From positions 248,001 through 312,000 of the forward strand of contig QANY01008042.1 of NCBI GenBank assembly GCA_003255025.1: a stretch of DNA of 64,000 bases, given 5' to 3'. Position numbers and translations under genes: made by a program. Of this stretch, positions 1-11,300 are shown piece after piece (position 1 is the stretch's first letter; each line of letters starts with the position of its first letter). The DNA comes from Datisca glomerata (lineage: Eukaryota > Streptophyta > Magnoliopsida > Cucurbitales > Datiscaceae). The notes beneath the pieces were generated by a model. It worked only from the letters and a program-made list of their open reading frames with translations. It had not been told where the DNA came from and made no database searches.

Positions 1-261
1 TGCTAGCCATAACATGAATTAAGATAATTATAAAAACTAAAATATATTAATATAGCTAAGAATTTCTGATGAATAAGTATGAACACAAGCTAAAAGGACA
101 ATAAAATACCTTTACTTGAACACCCTTACAATCTCTTTTCTTTACCTTCTTTTATAACATTTTTCACCATCACTTTTTGGACGGCTGTCTTATCACTTCT
201 CTTATCAAAATAACAAGCTTTCCACATAGATTCCTTCACCATCATCAATCTTCTTCTGCAC

Positions 262-268
262 TATAAAT
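262..268 (+). promoter_or_regulatory. TATA box of the small membrane-protein gene
   Basis: TATAAAT lies 77 bases before the start codon at 345, in a C/T-rich leader. This is a normal plant TATA-to-ATG distance and supports a short 5' leader beginning near 290-300. Confidence 0.6.
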
Positions 269-344
269 CTCCCAATTTTAACAATTTGTTTTTATCTCTC
301 AATAAACCAAGCTTTGTGAAGCAGATTAATAGAGTTAGGCCACC

Positions 345-722
345 ATGGCTAGTTACAACGGTGCTTACACAAACCAAAACTCATCACAAAGATCATTAGC
401 CATGGTTTTGGCCTTAGCTTCAGCAATGGTACTTTCTCCATTATACGTGAGAAGAAAGCATGAGAGACGTTATTATGAGACAAAGTTGATGATGAGCTCT
501 GGGTTTGTTCTTCCGATGGTTCTGGTTGGGCTCATAATTGCAATTAGGACAACTTCTTGTACGGAATTTGGGTCTAGAGGAGTGTCCTCTATGATTCTGT
601 CTCCTGATCCTTCTTGGGTTTTTAAAATTGGGAGTTCTTCTTGGGGCCTTGCTGGGATTTTGATCATGCTTTTGTTTGTGCTTTATTGGCAACACTCTCT
701 TCATGATTCCTTCTGGAGATAG
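345..722 (+). CDS. small predicted membrane protein, plant-specific, function unknown
   Basis: Single-exon gene of 125 residues. The start is in an ideal eukaryotic context (GCCACCATGG) and follows a TATA box at a normal distance; AATGAAATAATG about 90 bases after the stop can serve as a poly(A) signal. Three hydrophobic stretches are visible at about residues 17-35, 51-67 and 99-114. Between the first two is a charged loop (RRKHERRYYETK), and the C-terminus is short and aromatic (WQHSLHDSFWR). No signal-peptide cleavage site or catalytic motif is obvious. The layout resembles short uncharacterised plant transmembrane proteins, but I do not recognise a named family. It lies tail-to-tail with the RSH gene. 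The long opposite-strand frame inside it lacks any gene-like property. Confidence 0.75.
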   Translation: MASYNGAYTNQNSSQRSLAMVLALASAMVLSPLYVRRKHERRYYETKLMMSSGFVLPMVLVGLIIAIRTTSCTEFGSRGVSSMILSPDPSWVFKIGSSSWGLAGILIMLLFVLYWQHSLHDSFWR

Positions 723-839
723 ATATTTGAAGAATCTTCACTCTTTTTTTTTTGCTCTGTACTTCTTTTATGCTAATGTACTTGGTATTACTTGTGTTGT
801 TAGCTCTAATGAAATAATGTTAAGCGACGCCAATTATTA

Positions 840-1391
840 GTCTTTCTTCTAAGTTTCAAGTAGATCAAGAAATTCGAGAGCAATGGATGGCCAACTTAGA
901 TTCCCTACTCCTAGATCTTGAAAACTACGCTTCCAAATAAACACAGAGTAGCCAAATTAAATAAACCAGCATGAGTAATCAAGAGAAATAAACCAGTCCA
1001 TTGAAGTGACCCAGTTCCAGAAAACAGAGCTTTCAAATAAGGATGAGTAATCCAATGAATAAAACACTCCGATTGAAAATATAATTCGACCTGGATCCTG
1101 AAAACAATCCAAGCTTGTAAGACACTGCACAAAGCTAACATCATATTATTAAGACATTGTAGAATAGGCCAAACTTCTCTTAATATCTCTGGTTCTTATT
1201 GATGTTCACAAAAGGAAACACTGAGACGGGAGTAAGAAAGTAGAAGAATTTCATTGTTAAGAGAAATCCAGTTAGTGAATTCATTACAGAAATCTTTATG
1301 GTTTGTTCTGTACAAAATATTCGGTCATTATTTACAAGAATATTTAGCTATGATCCATCTTTTTCTTTGCTAACAATTGAGTTTGTCTTTG
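840..1391. other. region between two convergent genes, 3' UTR of the RSH gene
   Basis: This region lies between the end of the small membrane-protein gene and the RSH stop codon. It should contain the RSH 3' UTR on the minus strand. The short open frames here have no recognisable content. Confidence 0.5.
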
Positions 1392-4300
1392 TCAGCTTCT
1401 CCAACCAACAGTAGTAGTAGCAGGCTCTGGGTTTGATACAATCGAGTCTCGGTCGTACATTCGTTGAATCTCTTCCCTGCATTCTGTTAAATACTTATCT
1501 GGTATGGCTGGTGTTAGCTCCACCACATCCCCCATCTTCAGCCTGCATTTTGGATCCGTTACTGGCTCATGGTTCAGCCTTGGCCTTAATTCCTCCTTCC
1601 TCGTGAACCCGTACGTACTCCATCTCACGTGCCCTCTTCCCCCTCTCTCTAGTAGATCCATCATCGTTGAGTTCGCGGGAAACTCTTGTACAGACATCTG
1701 CACCAATAAAAGAATTAACTTTCATCACTCTAATTCAGTTGGTCCCGCTATGAGAAAGGACCGAGCCTCATGTTCTGCTGAACAGGAGGCTGAGCGGTCC
1801 AGAACCGTCTATTCAGAAAATGGACGGTCCATATCTCTTAAAAGCAGATCAGGGTTTTTCGGTTAATGTGTTCAACATGTATGAGCCCTGCAGATCTGAC
1901 AGGTTAATGTGTTCAACATGTATGAGCTGTGCATATCTGACACAACGACCCGTATCTGCTGAACATAACCTCCTCTTGGGGAAGTGATATCTATTATCTG
2001 AGAAAAATAAACAGTAGCTCCAAAACTGACCTTGTCATTCTCGATCATGATAATAAACACGGGTCCATCCTGACCGGAATGAGGCGTGTAAGAGTACGGG
2101 CAATCATCAGAATGAGAAGGGAACTTGCAGGGTGAATATCCAACACAAGACCTGTCTTTGCTCATTGTCTCACATTGCCAAGTGACAACCCATCTTGCCC
2201 ACTCTACCATCTGAAGCACAAAAGAAGAGTGCTTGCACTCACCCTCTTTGTATCTCCAATGAGCCGCAAACCCAAACTCCGCTTGCAAATGCATCTCCTT
2301 TGTCCTAATTTGAACTTCGAAAGGAATCATACCTTCTCCCATCACTACTGCATGGATCGATTGATACCTATAAGTTCGGAAAATCATATCAGACAAGGAA
2401 AAAATAGTATATTCATCAGCTTTAACACCTTATGAAATATCATACCCGTTACACTTGGGTCGTGTTATGTAGTCCTTGAACTTTCCGGGTACTTCAGACC
2501 ACAAGCGACGAACAACTTCCAATGCTTTGTAACAATCTTCCTCGTTTTCAACTATCAGTCGTAGTCCGTGGATATCGTGGATTTCATCCATCGTCAACTT
2601 CTTCCTGCAAAAAATCGATCATTTCGTTACTACAGCATACACCGTGAAAGAGAATGATAAAAGAGTTAAAGAGAGAGCCGTACTTCAACATTTTGCAGTA
2701 AATGCTATAAACGCTTTTATGTCGGCCAGATAGAACATCATAAGAGATGCCTTGACCCTTGAGAGCTTGCTTTAATTTATTGACTGCAGAAGTTATGATT
2801 GCCTCATCATATAACTCTCCAAGCTTGGAGGACAAATCGCTGTGTTGATCCGGGTGGAGATGTTTAAAACAGAGAGTTTCGAGCTGCTCTTTCCAACTAG
2901 AGATCCCTAAACGATTTGCCAATGGCACAAAAATCTCCAAAGTCTCTTTAGCAAATCTCTCCTGCTTTTCTAAAGGCAGTGCACTTAGTGTCATCATGTT
3001 GTGTAAACGATCTGCTAATTTAATGAGGACAGCTCTTGCATCTGCCATAGCAAGAAACATAGTATGCAGTCGATCTGCTTCGGCAGTTTTATTTGCTGTA
3101 TCGTTCTCACGTGCAAGCTTACTCAAATGACTTAGCTTAGATACCTAGATGCCAGATATAACAGCATAAGAAAGATCGTTCGAAAAGAAAAGAATGCACC
3201 ACAAAGAATATCATCGAAAACAAAAGGTGACAGTTCAGTGTGTCAGTGGAGACCAAAATAAACTCTTTTTTGGCTAGGTTCCAACAGGAGGAGGGTAGGA
3301 TTCAGGAATTATGCAAGTACAAGACCGGATCTTTAAATTTGATCTAAAACAATAGATGGCTTCACAACCAGAAAACAGAAAGCCCTTCGAGTAAATAAAA
3401 ATGTTAATACTGTATCTCTATCTTCCACTCTGAGTATCCAAATTTTATGACGGTTGCTGTCTATATAAAATCCCAGATTCAGCGAACTACAAAAGATAAA
3501 ATTTGACCATAAAAAAATATAAGAAATTTGAAATGTGACGTGACGATAAAGAATTACGATTCTTTCAGACATTGCAGCCCGTGTGTTAAACGAAAACAAT
3601 CATAACCCAATACCAAATCCGCTGACACTGCAAACAGTACATACATATGTCTTGATAGGTACTAAATCGAACTACTTAACATTGAGCTTGAGGTGTAGCT
3701 CAACTGGTAAGAACCTAAGCTTTAAATTTGTTAATATCAAATTTCTTGGCTAACTTGCTTTATATTTATGTTCTTCATCTATAATCAACTTGAGAACACA
3801 GGCTACAAACGTACTTTAAATCGAAACTTAGCATAATGAAACAATACTAAGTCTTAGTGCAACCTTTGAGTGATCATTTGTTATTTGGCATTCACATCTA
3901 TTAACAAATTGGTTTTAACAGAATTATGATTCTTACCCCTTTAACTAAATCTGCAACCCCAGATCCAAAAGTCCTAATAATATAGTCATGAGTCAGAAAA
4001 GAATCGTCTAGAGTGTCATGAAGGAGTCCTGCAGCAACTACTGTAGAATTAGCACCAATCAAGGCAAGCAGCACTGCTGTTTCCACACAATGTTGCAAAT
4101 ATGGATCACCACTAGCTCGCATCTACAGAAAATAATACAATAGATACGTGTCAATTCATTGTCAAAATCCCAAACAAGAAAAGAAAAAGATTTTCTTAAA
4201 ATTACCTGTCCTCGGTGCGCTTTCTCGGCTTCATAGAAAGCTTTAATCACAAACTCATCAGAGAAGATTTTGTGCCTTAACTGAGCATCCAGAAGCAAAT

Positions 4301-4979
4301 CTTTGGCATATGGTTCATAATTATGTTCCAAAGTGGTTTCATCCATATTGAAAGTCAATTCATCAACAAAAACAGCCGAAGAATCCATATCCAAAGCATC
4401 ATCATGAACTTCGAATCTTGGTGAATCATAATCCACACAGGATCCCAATGCATTTCTTAGAAACCCATTGAATAACCCATTAGTAGTAGTACCTCCTCGA
4501 AACGAGCCTTGAAAATTAACATCATTACCACTCCTTTCTCTTGCAATCCATATCGGAGGGCTTCTCCCTGAGGAGCCAGCCCCACTACTGCTGCACGAAA
4601 CCGGACCTTGAAACACCGATACAGGGCTTTGGTCTCTATTCAACGAAGACCCAACAAATTTACTCGGCGAATACCGGAAGGAGCTACCCAATTCTTTTCG
4701 GTCCTCGCCTCTATCGTGCCACAGGGAACCCAAATCCTCTCCTCCACCCGAAAAGCTCGGCGAAGCTGCTGGATGCCGCACCGTCATCGATGACAACAGG
4801 CACGACAACCCACCAACCACCGGTTTTTGCGACGGAGAAGCTGCCGAAGATGACGTGGACGAAGATCGAGAACTCAATTCGAAATCGTAGGCTGTATGAG
4901 CATTGATCTGGCACGGGTGCGGGGTAGAGCATATGCTGCTCGGTGCGCTCGCATACAAAGCTATAGTTGGTACCGCCAT
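1392..4979 (-). CDS. RSH2/RSH3-like: chloroplast (p)ppGpp synthetase/hydrolase, RSH2/RSH3 class
   Basis: RelA/SpoT homologue that makes and degrades the alarmone (p)ppGpp; plant RSH2/RSH3 act in plastids. Six exons with GT...AG junctions read in frame: 4979-4206, 4122-3937, 3144-2684, 2604-2446, 2367-2031, 1697-1392, giving 740 residues (Arabidopsis relatives are slightly over 700). The first about 230 residues are Ser-rich and low in acidic residues, as expected for a transit peptide plus linker. The HD hydrolase domain shows H269, HD 293-294, DD 297-298, and D365 and N369 in LADRLHNM. The synthetase domain shows [26 protein letters not shown] at 528-532, EVQIRT at 544-549 and AAHWRYKEG. The C-terminal about 100 residues contain a TGS-like segment ([26 protein letters not shown]). 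No EF-hands, so not the calcium-activated CRSH type. No frameshift or stop was seen. RSH2 versus RSH3 cannot be settled here. Confidence 0.93.
1861..1943. repeat. 41-bp tandem duplication inside the last RSH intron
   Basis: GGTTAATGTGTTCAACATGT starts at 1861 and again at 1902, giving two near-identical 41-bp units. They lie wholly in the intron 1698-2030 and do not touch a splice site. Confidence 0.85.
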
Positions 4980-4985
4980 GGCCTT

Positions 4986-5014
4986 GTCTCTCTCGCTCTC
5001 TCTCTCTCTCTCTC
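4986..5014. repeat. (CT)n/(GA)n microsatellite in the RSH 5' leader
   Basis: A nearly pure CT run ends 7 bases before the RSH start codon (GA on the opposite strand), so on the coding strand a GAGAGA tract lies in the 5' leader just before ATG. A second GA/GGA-rich tract is at 5346-5377. Such tracts are common in plant leaders and promoters. Confidence 0.85.
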
Positions 5015-5039
5015 TTCAATCTGTGAGTCTCAGATCTAA

Positions 5040-6299
5040 CCCAAATGAACTATGACCACAACTTTACACACAAATAACCACTAATACTCTCGAGAAACCC
5101 AGATGATGTTTCCCGCAAACCAGATGATTACAGATCCAACAATTTATTAGCAGTCCCGAAATTATTATTGGGAGAGAAATTTCTAATTGGAGAATCTGAG
5201 AACAAGAGCTACTGTACTTACAAATTTATCAAACAGGAAACGAGTAAATGCTGAAATCAAGAAATAAGCCCTGAAAATGAATGAATTTACAAATACCAAC
5301 TAGGGTGTTATAGGAGAGGAAGTCAGTGAAGGTAAGAAATTAAGAGATGGAGAGAGAGAGAGAGGAGGAGGAGGAGAGCTTTGATCAAAATTTTTGTGAT
5401 TTTCTGCAGCTCTGTTTCTCATTCGTGTATTGCTTATAAGCCAGGGAAAGAACAAATGTGCAAGTACAGCATTACCCTTGGTATGTACCTGAAATAACGG
5501 TAAGGTGCAGAGTCCCGGGATGAGCAAATTCAATTGTACAATCACGAATAAATCCATAAAAGAGAATGTCTAAGGAGGATAAATAGTTTAGGCCACTCAA
5601 AGTTTAATTTTTTATTTATAAATAAATTAAATTATAAATAATTCACAGGTCAGTGTGCTCTTAACAGTGATGAACACCCTAATTAAAAAAAACATCATGG
5701 TAAAGATATTCTTATGTTAGTTAAGCTTTTTTTTAAGATATTCTTGTGTTAGTAAAGATATTCTTATGTTAGTTAAGCTTAGTTTCTATTATGAGAAAAG
5801 ATATTCTGTCAAAGAAACTAGAAATCTATGTGTAGTAACAAAAGAGAACATAGAAATGTATCTGGTTGTGTTTATGTGTTGGTTAATTTAGAGACAATTG
5901 GATAAATTCTAATCTAAATGGGGGATGGCCTAATCGATTCTAAATTAAAGTCTTAAATTAATGCTCAACTTTATCATTAACGGATTCATGCAACTCCTTT
6001 CATTAATGGATTCAAATTATGCTTTCCAGTGTTTCACTATATAATTACCATGTCATGAATCATGATTAGGTATCGTATTTATAAAATTAATCAGCTTCTA
6101 GTTTCCATTTTTTTAGTATTTATAAAATTAATCAGCTTCTAGTTTCCATTTTTTAGTATTTATGCAATTTTTGTCATTATAATATTGGAGTTCCAATATG
6201 AATACTTGCAATTCATCACGCCATGATAGCGTGCTTTTTCTTTAGGTTACAATTTAAGAAAAACCGAGATTAATATGGGTTGAACTCATCATATCTCAA
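5040..6299. other. upstream region of the RSH gene, no gene seen
   Basis: The part near 5000-5560 is likely RSH promoter and leader. The rest is AT-rich. It holds a duplicated GATATTCTTATGTTAGTTAA motif (about 5706-5780) and a direct duplication of about 39 bp (ATTTATAAAATTAATCAGCT, at about 6079 and 6118). No coding potential. Confidence 0.5.
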
Positions 6300-6722
6300 G
6301 TATAATGACATATATCTGTAATGGAAAAAAATCACAGTTTTTTGAGAATTGATCGTGAATTCTCTAAATCATAATATGAAAATATAGAGAATAATTAAAA
6401 GAGAGAATGAGAGAATAAATATGTCATGATTTACGTGAAAAACTCTTAAAGAAAAAAAATCACGATGAGATTTTAATAGTATTTCAATACGAAAAAAAGT
6501 TTTACAAGGCTAATGAGTGTTGAGTGTTGTTCTCCTCTGTTGGAGTTACAAATTACATTTATTTATTATAGGCCTTCAATCGGTCACATAGAATCTGATA
6601 CAGTTTATCTAATTCTATTTGAAAATAAAATCAATAGAATATTTCCTGAGGTCTAACTTATCAACATTAACAACTTAATAAATCTTGACCGTCTGATCAA
6701 GCTAATGGTCTTGATTACTTTC
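6300..6722 (-). mobile_element. candidate solo LTR (copia-like), minus strand
   Basis: Read on the minus strand the segment looks like the U3-R-U5 portion of a plant LTR. It has a TATA-like CTATAATAAATAA, a CAACACTCAACACTC segment, GAGTTTTTCACGTAAATC and then TTCTCTC-rich sequence before a TTACA end near 6316. No second LTR or internal domain was found, and the borders are not proven. Confidence 0.3.
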
Positions 6723-6740
6723 TCTTTGGATTGTTCAGAG

Positions 6741-6781
6741 GAAAGTACATGGATTGCCACGCCGGCAATCCATGTACTTTC
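6741..6781. repeat. perfect 18-bp palindrome with 5-nt loop
   Basis: GAAAGTACATGGATTGCC (6741-6758) is followed by ACGCC and then by its exact reverse complement (6764-6781). It sits at the left edge of the repeat-framed unit described next. It resembles a cruciform or hairpin terminus, but no Helitron CTRR end follows it. Confidence 0.9.
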
Positions 6782-8696
6782 GTCTGATTGATTTGTTCTT
6801 CATAACTGTCTAGTTGATCCTACGGTTCTCGCTTTATCTTTTCTTCGATGGAGTCTTCGGTCTAGATCTTGCCACGTATCCTGTGAAATTTTACCTATTC
6901 ATTGGCCCCCATTACACTCGATGAAATTTTATTCGTCGATGTGTAATGATCATCTTTTATTGTTCTGATGTTACGTCTGCCTGTTTCTATTCTCATGCTC
7001 TTTTTGGAACACACGCGCTATAGTTTCCAATAATCTTTTTTACTGTCTACTGTCAGTGATGACTTTTTCTTTTCTTTCTGCCGTTATATTCTTCTGTCTC
7101 CGTTTACAGATGCTTTGTGATTGTTGAGTAACTTATTTATTAGTTTGTTGTTGATAACGATTATTTCTCCTTCATTTGCTGTTATGCCTTTTCGTTCCTT
7201 TCACATTTCATAATTGCATTGCATAAGTTTGAGTTTGATGTTTCACATTTGTTAGTAGAGTTTTTACTGTTTCCTTGTTTTCCTTTTGTACTTCTGTTTC
7301 GATCAATATGAATTACTCTGTTTATGCAATTTTTCTATTGAACTCCCTTTTGTTGTACTTCATTCAAAGTTTAGCAAAAATTGGAGATAAAAAATCTGAC
7401 TTCAAGCTTTCAACGAAATCCGTTCTTAAATATTTAGAAAAATTTTGGCTCACAGTTCTCTTGAGAATAACTATGTTCTTTTATGAAATTTGTTCTGAGG
7501 ATAAGACTTTAATTTCTTTATGATATACATGCTTCCTCAAAGACTTTAGTTCAAATAAAGAACTGTGGCCCATCTTCATTATGAGAGAAATAATTACGAA
7601 CTGCCTTTTTCTTTTTAGAGGAAGACTTAGATTCAAATAAAGAATCATGACCCATTTTGATTATGAGAGAAGAGACTTACGAATTGCCCATTTTCAGGGA
7701 CTAAGGTTCAAATAAAGAACCATGCCCCTGTTTGTATTTTTAATATGAGAGAAAGGACTTACGAATTGCCCGTTTTCAAAGACTTATGTTGAAATAAAGA
7801 ATCACGGCCTCGTTTGCATTTTTCGCGTTTTGGGAGAATGTCTCACGAACTGTCCACTCCCAAAGACTTAGGTTCAAATAAAGAACCGTGGTCCCGTCTT
7901 CATTCTGAGAGTAGGACTTATGAATTGTCTCTCCCAATGACTTATGTCCTTAGTTCTTTCTGAGAGTAAGACTTATGAACTGTCCCTCCTAAAGACTTAC
8001 GCCTTTAGTTCATTCCGAGAGTAGAACTTATGAATTTCCTCTCCCAAGGACTTATGCCCTTAGTTCCGTCTAAGAGTATGGCTTATGAATTATCCATCCC
8101 AAGGGCTTACGCCCTTAGTTCCTTCTGAGAGTAGGACTTATGAACTGCCCCTCTCAAGGACTTACGCCATTAGTTCTTTCTGAGAGTAGAACTTACGAAT
8201 TTCCCCTCCCAAGGACTCACGCCTTAGTTCCTTCTGAGAATCGGATTTATGAACTACCCCTCCCGAGAACTTATGCCCTTAGTTCTTTTAGAGAGCAGGA
8301 CTTAAAAACTGCCTGCTCTCAAGGACTCACGCCCTAATTCCCATCGTTATTGAAGAAGAGAGAAAGTTGATGCCAAGTATTTGTTTTGTAAGCAGTATGC
8401 GTTATCATGCCACAAGTACTTTCGTCTGATTGGTTTGTTCTTCATAACCGCCTAGTTGATCTTACGGTTCTTGTTCTATCTTCTCTTCGATAGAGTCTTC
8501 AGTCTAGATCTTGCCATGTGTCATGTGAAATTTTTCATGTTCATTGATTCTTGGAAAACTACATCGCATGTTTCCAAAAAGAGCATCAGAACAGAAACAG
8601 GCAAACGTAACGTTAAGAACAAGAAATATGATCATTACACATCACCGAATGAAATTCCGTCGAGTGTAATGAGGGCCAATGAACAGTAAAAATTTC
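6774..8696. mobile_element. unclassified repeat-framed unit with internal minisatellite
   Basis: Block A (6774-6893) recurs as a direct copy at 8416-8536, starting GTACTTTCGTCTGATTG in both. Block B (about 6894-7027) recurs in inverted orientation at about 8550-8696, where CATTACACTCGA...GATGTGTAATGATCAT reappears reversed. The interior is a minisatellite with no coding sequence. The mixed direct and inverted ends suggest a non-autonomous transposon or a rearranged LTR element. No target duplication was identified. Confidence 0.45.
7530..8340. repeat. minisatellite array with two unit sizes (about 85 bp and 55 bp)
   Basis: The unit core is ACTTATGAATTGCCCCTCCC AAGGACTTACGCCCTTAG followed by TTC and GAGAGTA. 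The left units (7530-7900) are long and carry TTCAAATAAAGAACC. The right units (about 7905-8330) lack that piece and repeat every 55 bp (for example at 8134 and 8189). There are at least a dozen degenerate copies. The units abut without spacers, so this is not a CRISPR array. Confidence 0.85.
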
Positions 8697-8739
8697 ATGG
8701 AATTCAATTTGAAACTTTCGATCAAAACTTATGACATGA

Positions 8740-9175
8740 TAACGTTCGGGGGCTAGTTCGGGGTCTAGGTCTGGGGTCGGGGAGTCATGTCTCCGACCTG
8801 ACCCGTGCCCCCTGACTCGAACTGCTAACCATGTGTCCCAAACTCGACCTGACCTGACTCCCCTACCCATCCCGACTCGTGTCCTACCCAACCTCGCCTT
8901 GATCCCTGATCCTGACCTGAGTTTTTGACCTTGTATGCCCGACCCATCCTGACTTGTGTCCTACACGACCCGACTCCCCAGCTCTTACCGACTCCCCGAC
9001 TTGTGTCCCTCGATCCCGGCTCCCCGACCTAAGTCTCCGGCCTAACTCCCAGGCCTTTGTTCCCAACCCAACTCCCCCACCCATCCTAACCTATGACCCG
9101 TCCCGACCCGTCCCACCCGAACCTCGCTCCCCGACCCGACTTCACGACCTGTCCCGACCCAACTCGTGACATTGA
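8740..9175. repeat. C-rich degenerate minisatellite
   Basis: Many variants of CCCGACCTGACTCC / CCCGACCCGACTCC make this stretch strikingly C-rich on the plus strand and G-rich on the minus strand, in contrast to its AT-rich surroundings. The open frames across it are proline- or glycine-rich translations of the repeat and are not genes. Confidence 0.8.
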
Positions 9176-9179
9176 CCCG

Positions 9180-10880
9180 AACTACTTATCTCGGGAAAAT
9201 ATCGCCGAAAGAATCAATGATTGCATCGACGCCACTACTTCAATTCAAAACACGTTTTCCTTCTCATTTCATACATTTGTCTTGAAGAAAAGAGATATAT
9301 TTGTGTAGTTTTTACAAAAAGATGATGGTAGTTTTAGACATTGAAAAAAATTAAAAGAATTTTAAGTTAAAAAGTTATATTAGTTTAAATAAGCTATTAT
9401 CTTATTTCAATAAGTTGTGCAAAACGTATTCTTAAAAATAAGTTGTTTACTTATTTAAACTATAAGTAATAAGTTGTAGCTTATAAGTTGAGCCAAATAA
9501 CACATTTGAATGATTTAAATGGTAGACTTACATGACTTAAGTGGCATAAATCCTTGTTGGACGAGGTCTGAGGTTCGAGTCTGACTCTTATAGAGGTGTA
9601 TATTTATAATAGTCCATTATTCGACTAATCAAAGTTAATTGAAGTCACCTATATGGTAAAAGTTATAATATATAATATTTTCATTTTAATTAGTAAATTA
9701 AGTAAGACATTTTTACCCCGTAAATTTGTAATAAAATATTCCATCATTTAGGAAAATTACCCAAATCGTTAAAATGGTCTGACAAAGAATTAAGTGCATT
9801 TTTTAAATTAAAAAGCTAGATAAACAGAAGTAATTTTGAGTATCTGAACAAATCTTACATCTTCATATCAATCTCCATTATCCAATATAATCCAACTTAG
9901 AAAACACGCCACGGAGGTCAATGGAGTGTAATGATGAATGTTGATTGATTATTTTATTATGTAGCTTTATCCAAATAATAAAATCTAAATTTATATTTTA
10001 TATTCAATAAGCTTACATAAAGCTATTATCTAATCCATACCACCATAACTTGGATTAACTACTGTCAACATGTAGATCTTGACAACTCATTATTAGATTA
10101 GGATTAACAGCAGTTGAACATTTAACCTAAATAACTCAAATTATTGGTAAAAATACTTAATTAGGATATTTTTTTAATTACAAGCGTCTAAGACAACATA
10201 GTTTTAATAAACAAAAACAATTGTACGTATTCAATGATTGGCGATATTTTTTTATCAACAAGGCATTTTAAAAATGGGGCATATAATTCAAAATTATAAA
10301 CTAAATATTATACTTAGATTGATAGAGAGTAGGGTTATTTTTCAAAGAAGATTTAATGTTGAAAAGATCTTCCATTGTTAGAGTGATTACATCATTGGAG
10401 CAAAGATATGAAGCTTCATACGCTAACATAAAGACTTTTTCATCCACTTGGAACTTAATAGCTTTTCGTTTTTATTTAAAAAAAACAAAATCAATAATTT
10501 TATATTTTATAATTGTATATATCTTTGGCAGCATTGGTGGAGAATCATTTTCATAATTTCCTGCTTGAACGTTACGATTTTGTTTTCTTATTATATTTTT
10601 TTAAATCTTATACTTATGTGACATAAATGCATATGCTGATTTTTTTCTCTTGAATCAAATAACAAATTTTACGAAGATTTAGAGATATTTAATTAGAAAT
10701 CGCAATGTTATATGAATTATATAACTATTATGTCAAATAATCTTATTGAGAGGTCTTTGAAATTAAGAAGTAAAAAGAAGTTAGTATATTTTGTATTAAC
10801 AAGGGACAAAATTGAGGAAAAGAGGATGTCTAAATTATATTATATTAATTAAAGGGGCAGAGTTGGTATTTGATTAAAAA
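9180..10880. other. AT-rich non-coding stretch with a possible SINE fragment
   Basis: No gene seen. At about 9515-9660 the sequence GAGGTTCGAGTCTGACTC matches a pol III B-box, which makes this a possible tRNA-derived SINE remnant. The A-box is poor, so this is only a suggestion. Confidence 0.35.
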
Positions 10881-11300
10881 CAGGACCACGTCGACCATGA
10901 CAAGGTCGATTTTTGTTTGGATGTAGAATCGTGAAGGCTGTAATAAAGCACGTGGCGAGTTAGGAGCTTCGGCCACGCCACATGGTCAGCAGCTACGGCT
11001 GTTACGTGTGCGTCTAGTACTGTTGTTAGGTGAGGCTTCCTTTTGACACGTTAGCAATCAGGTGAGTCACACTCTGAGCACGTTTTTGTGTTCTAAACTC
11101 AGCTGAGTCAGATCGGAAACTTCGTTACCTCTGGCTCTTATTCATCACATCAAATCTAACGGCTACAAATCAGTCTTGTGACTTGCGTGATTTGTGCACT
11201 GATTTGGGAGCATGTGTAGAAGAGCAGCTTTTATAATGTTAGTCAAACGGTCAAAGTTAACACACCTTTGTTCTAGTCGAACTAGAACGGTCAGTCATCA
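10881..11300. promoter_or_regulatory. G-box/ACGT-rich promoter-like block without a recognised gene
   Basis: A GC-balanced island in AT-rich DNA. It has CACGTGGC (10949-10956), a second ACGT core in TTACGTGTGCG (about 11000), CCACGTCGACC, GAGTCAC/GTGAGTCA motifs, a W-box-like GGTCAAAG (about 11249) and TTTATAATG (about 11230). These are typical plant promoter elements. The downstream region 11300-11700 carries only a 75-codon frame with no recognisable product, so any transcript may be non-coding. Confidence 0.3.

Noticed and set aside
441..704. 87-codon minus-strand frame opposite the first gene
   Set aside because: It is the antisense shadow of the well-supported 125-residue gene, which has TATA, Kozak context and membrane segments.
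3691..3722. tRNA-like A-box (GGTGTAGCTCAACTGGTAAGA) in an RSH intron
   Set aside because: No acceptor stem or B-box follows, so it is not a tRNA; at most a SINE scrap or chance match.
5300..5557. 85-codon minus-strand frame upstream of RSH
   Set aside because: It lies in the expected RSH promoter/leader and contains GA-repeat translation; no gene features.
6741..6781. Helitron 3' hairpin
   Set aside because: The hairpin is not followed by CTRR within the usual distance on either strand, and no Rep/helicase sequence is near.
7530..8340. Possible CRISPR array
   Set aside because: Units abut directly without unique spacers and drift in sequence; the genome is a plant nuclear one.
8613..9308. 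Several 66-92-codon frames rich in Pro/Arg or Gly
   Set aside because: They track the C-rich minisatellite in every frame and have no start context or domain.
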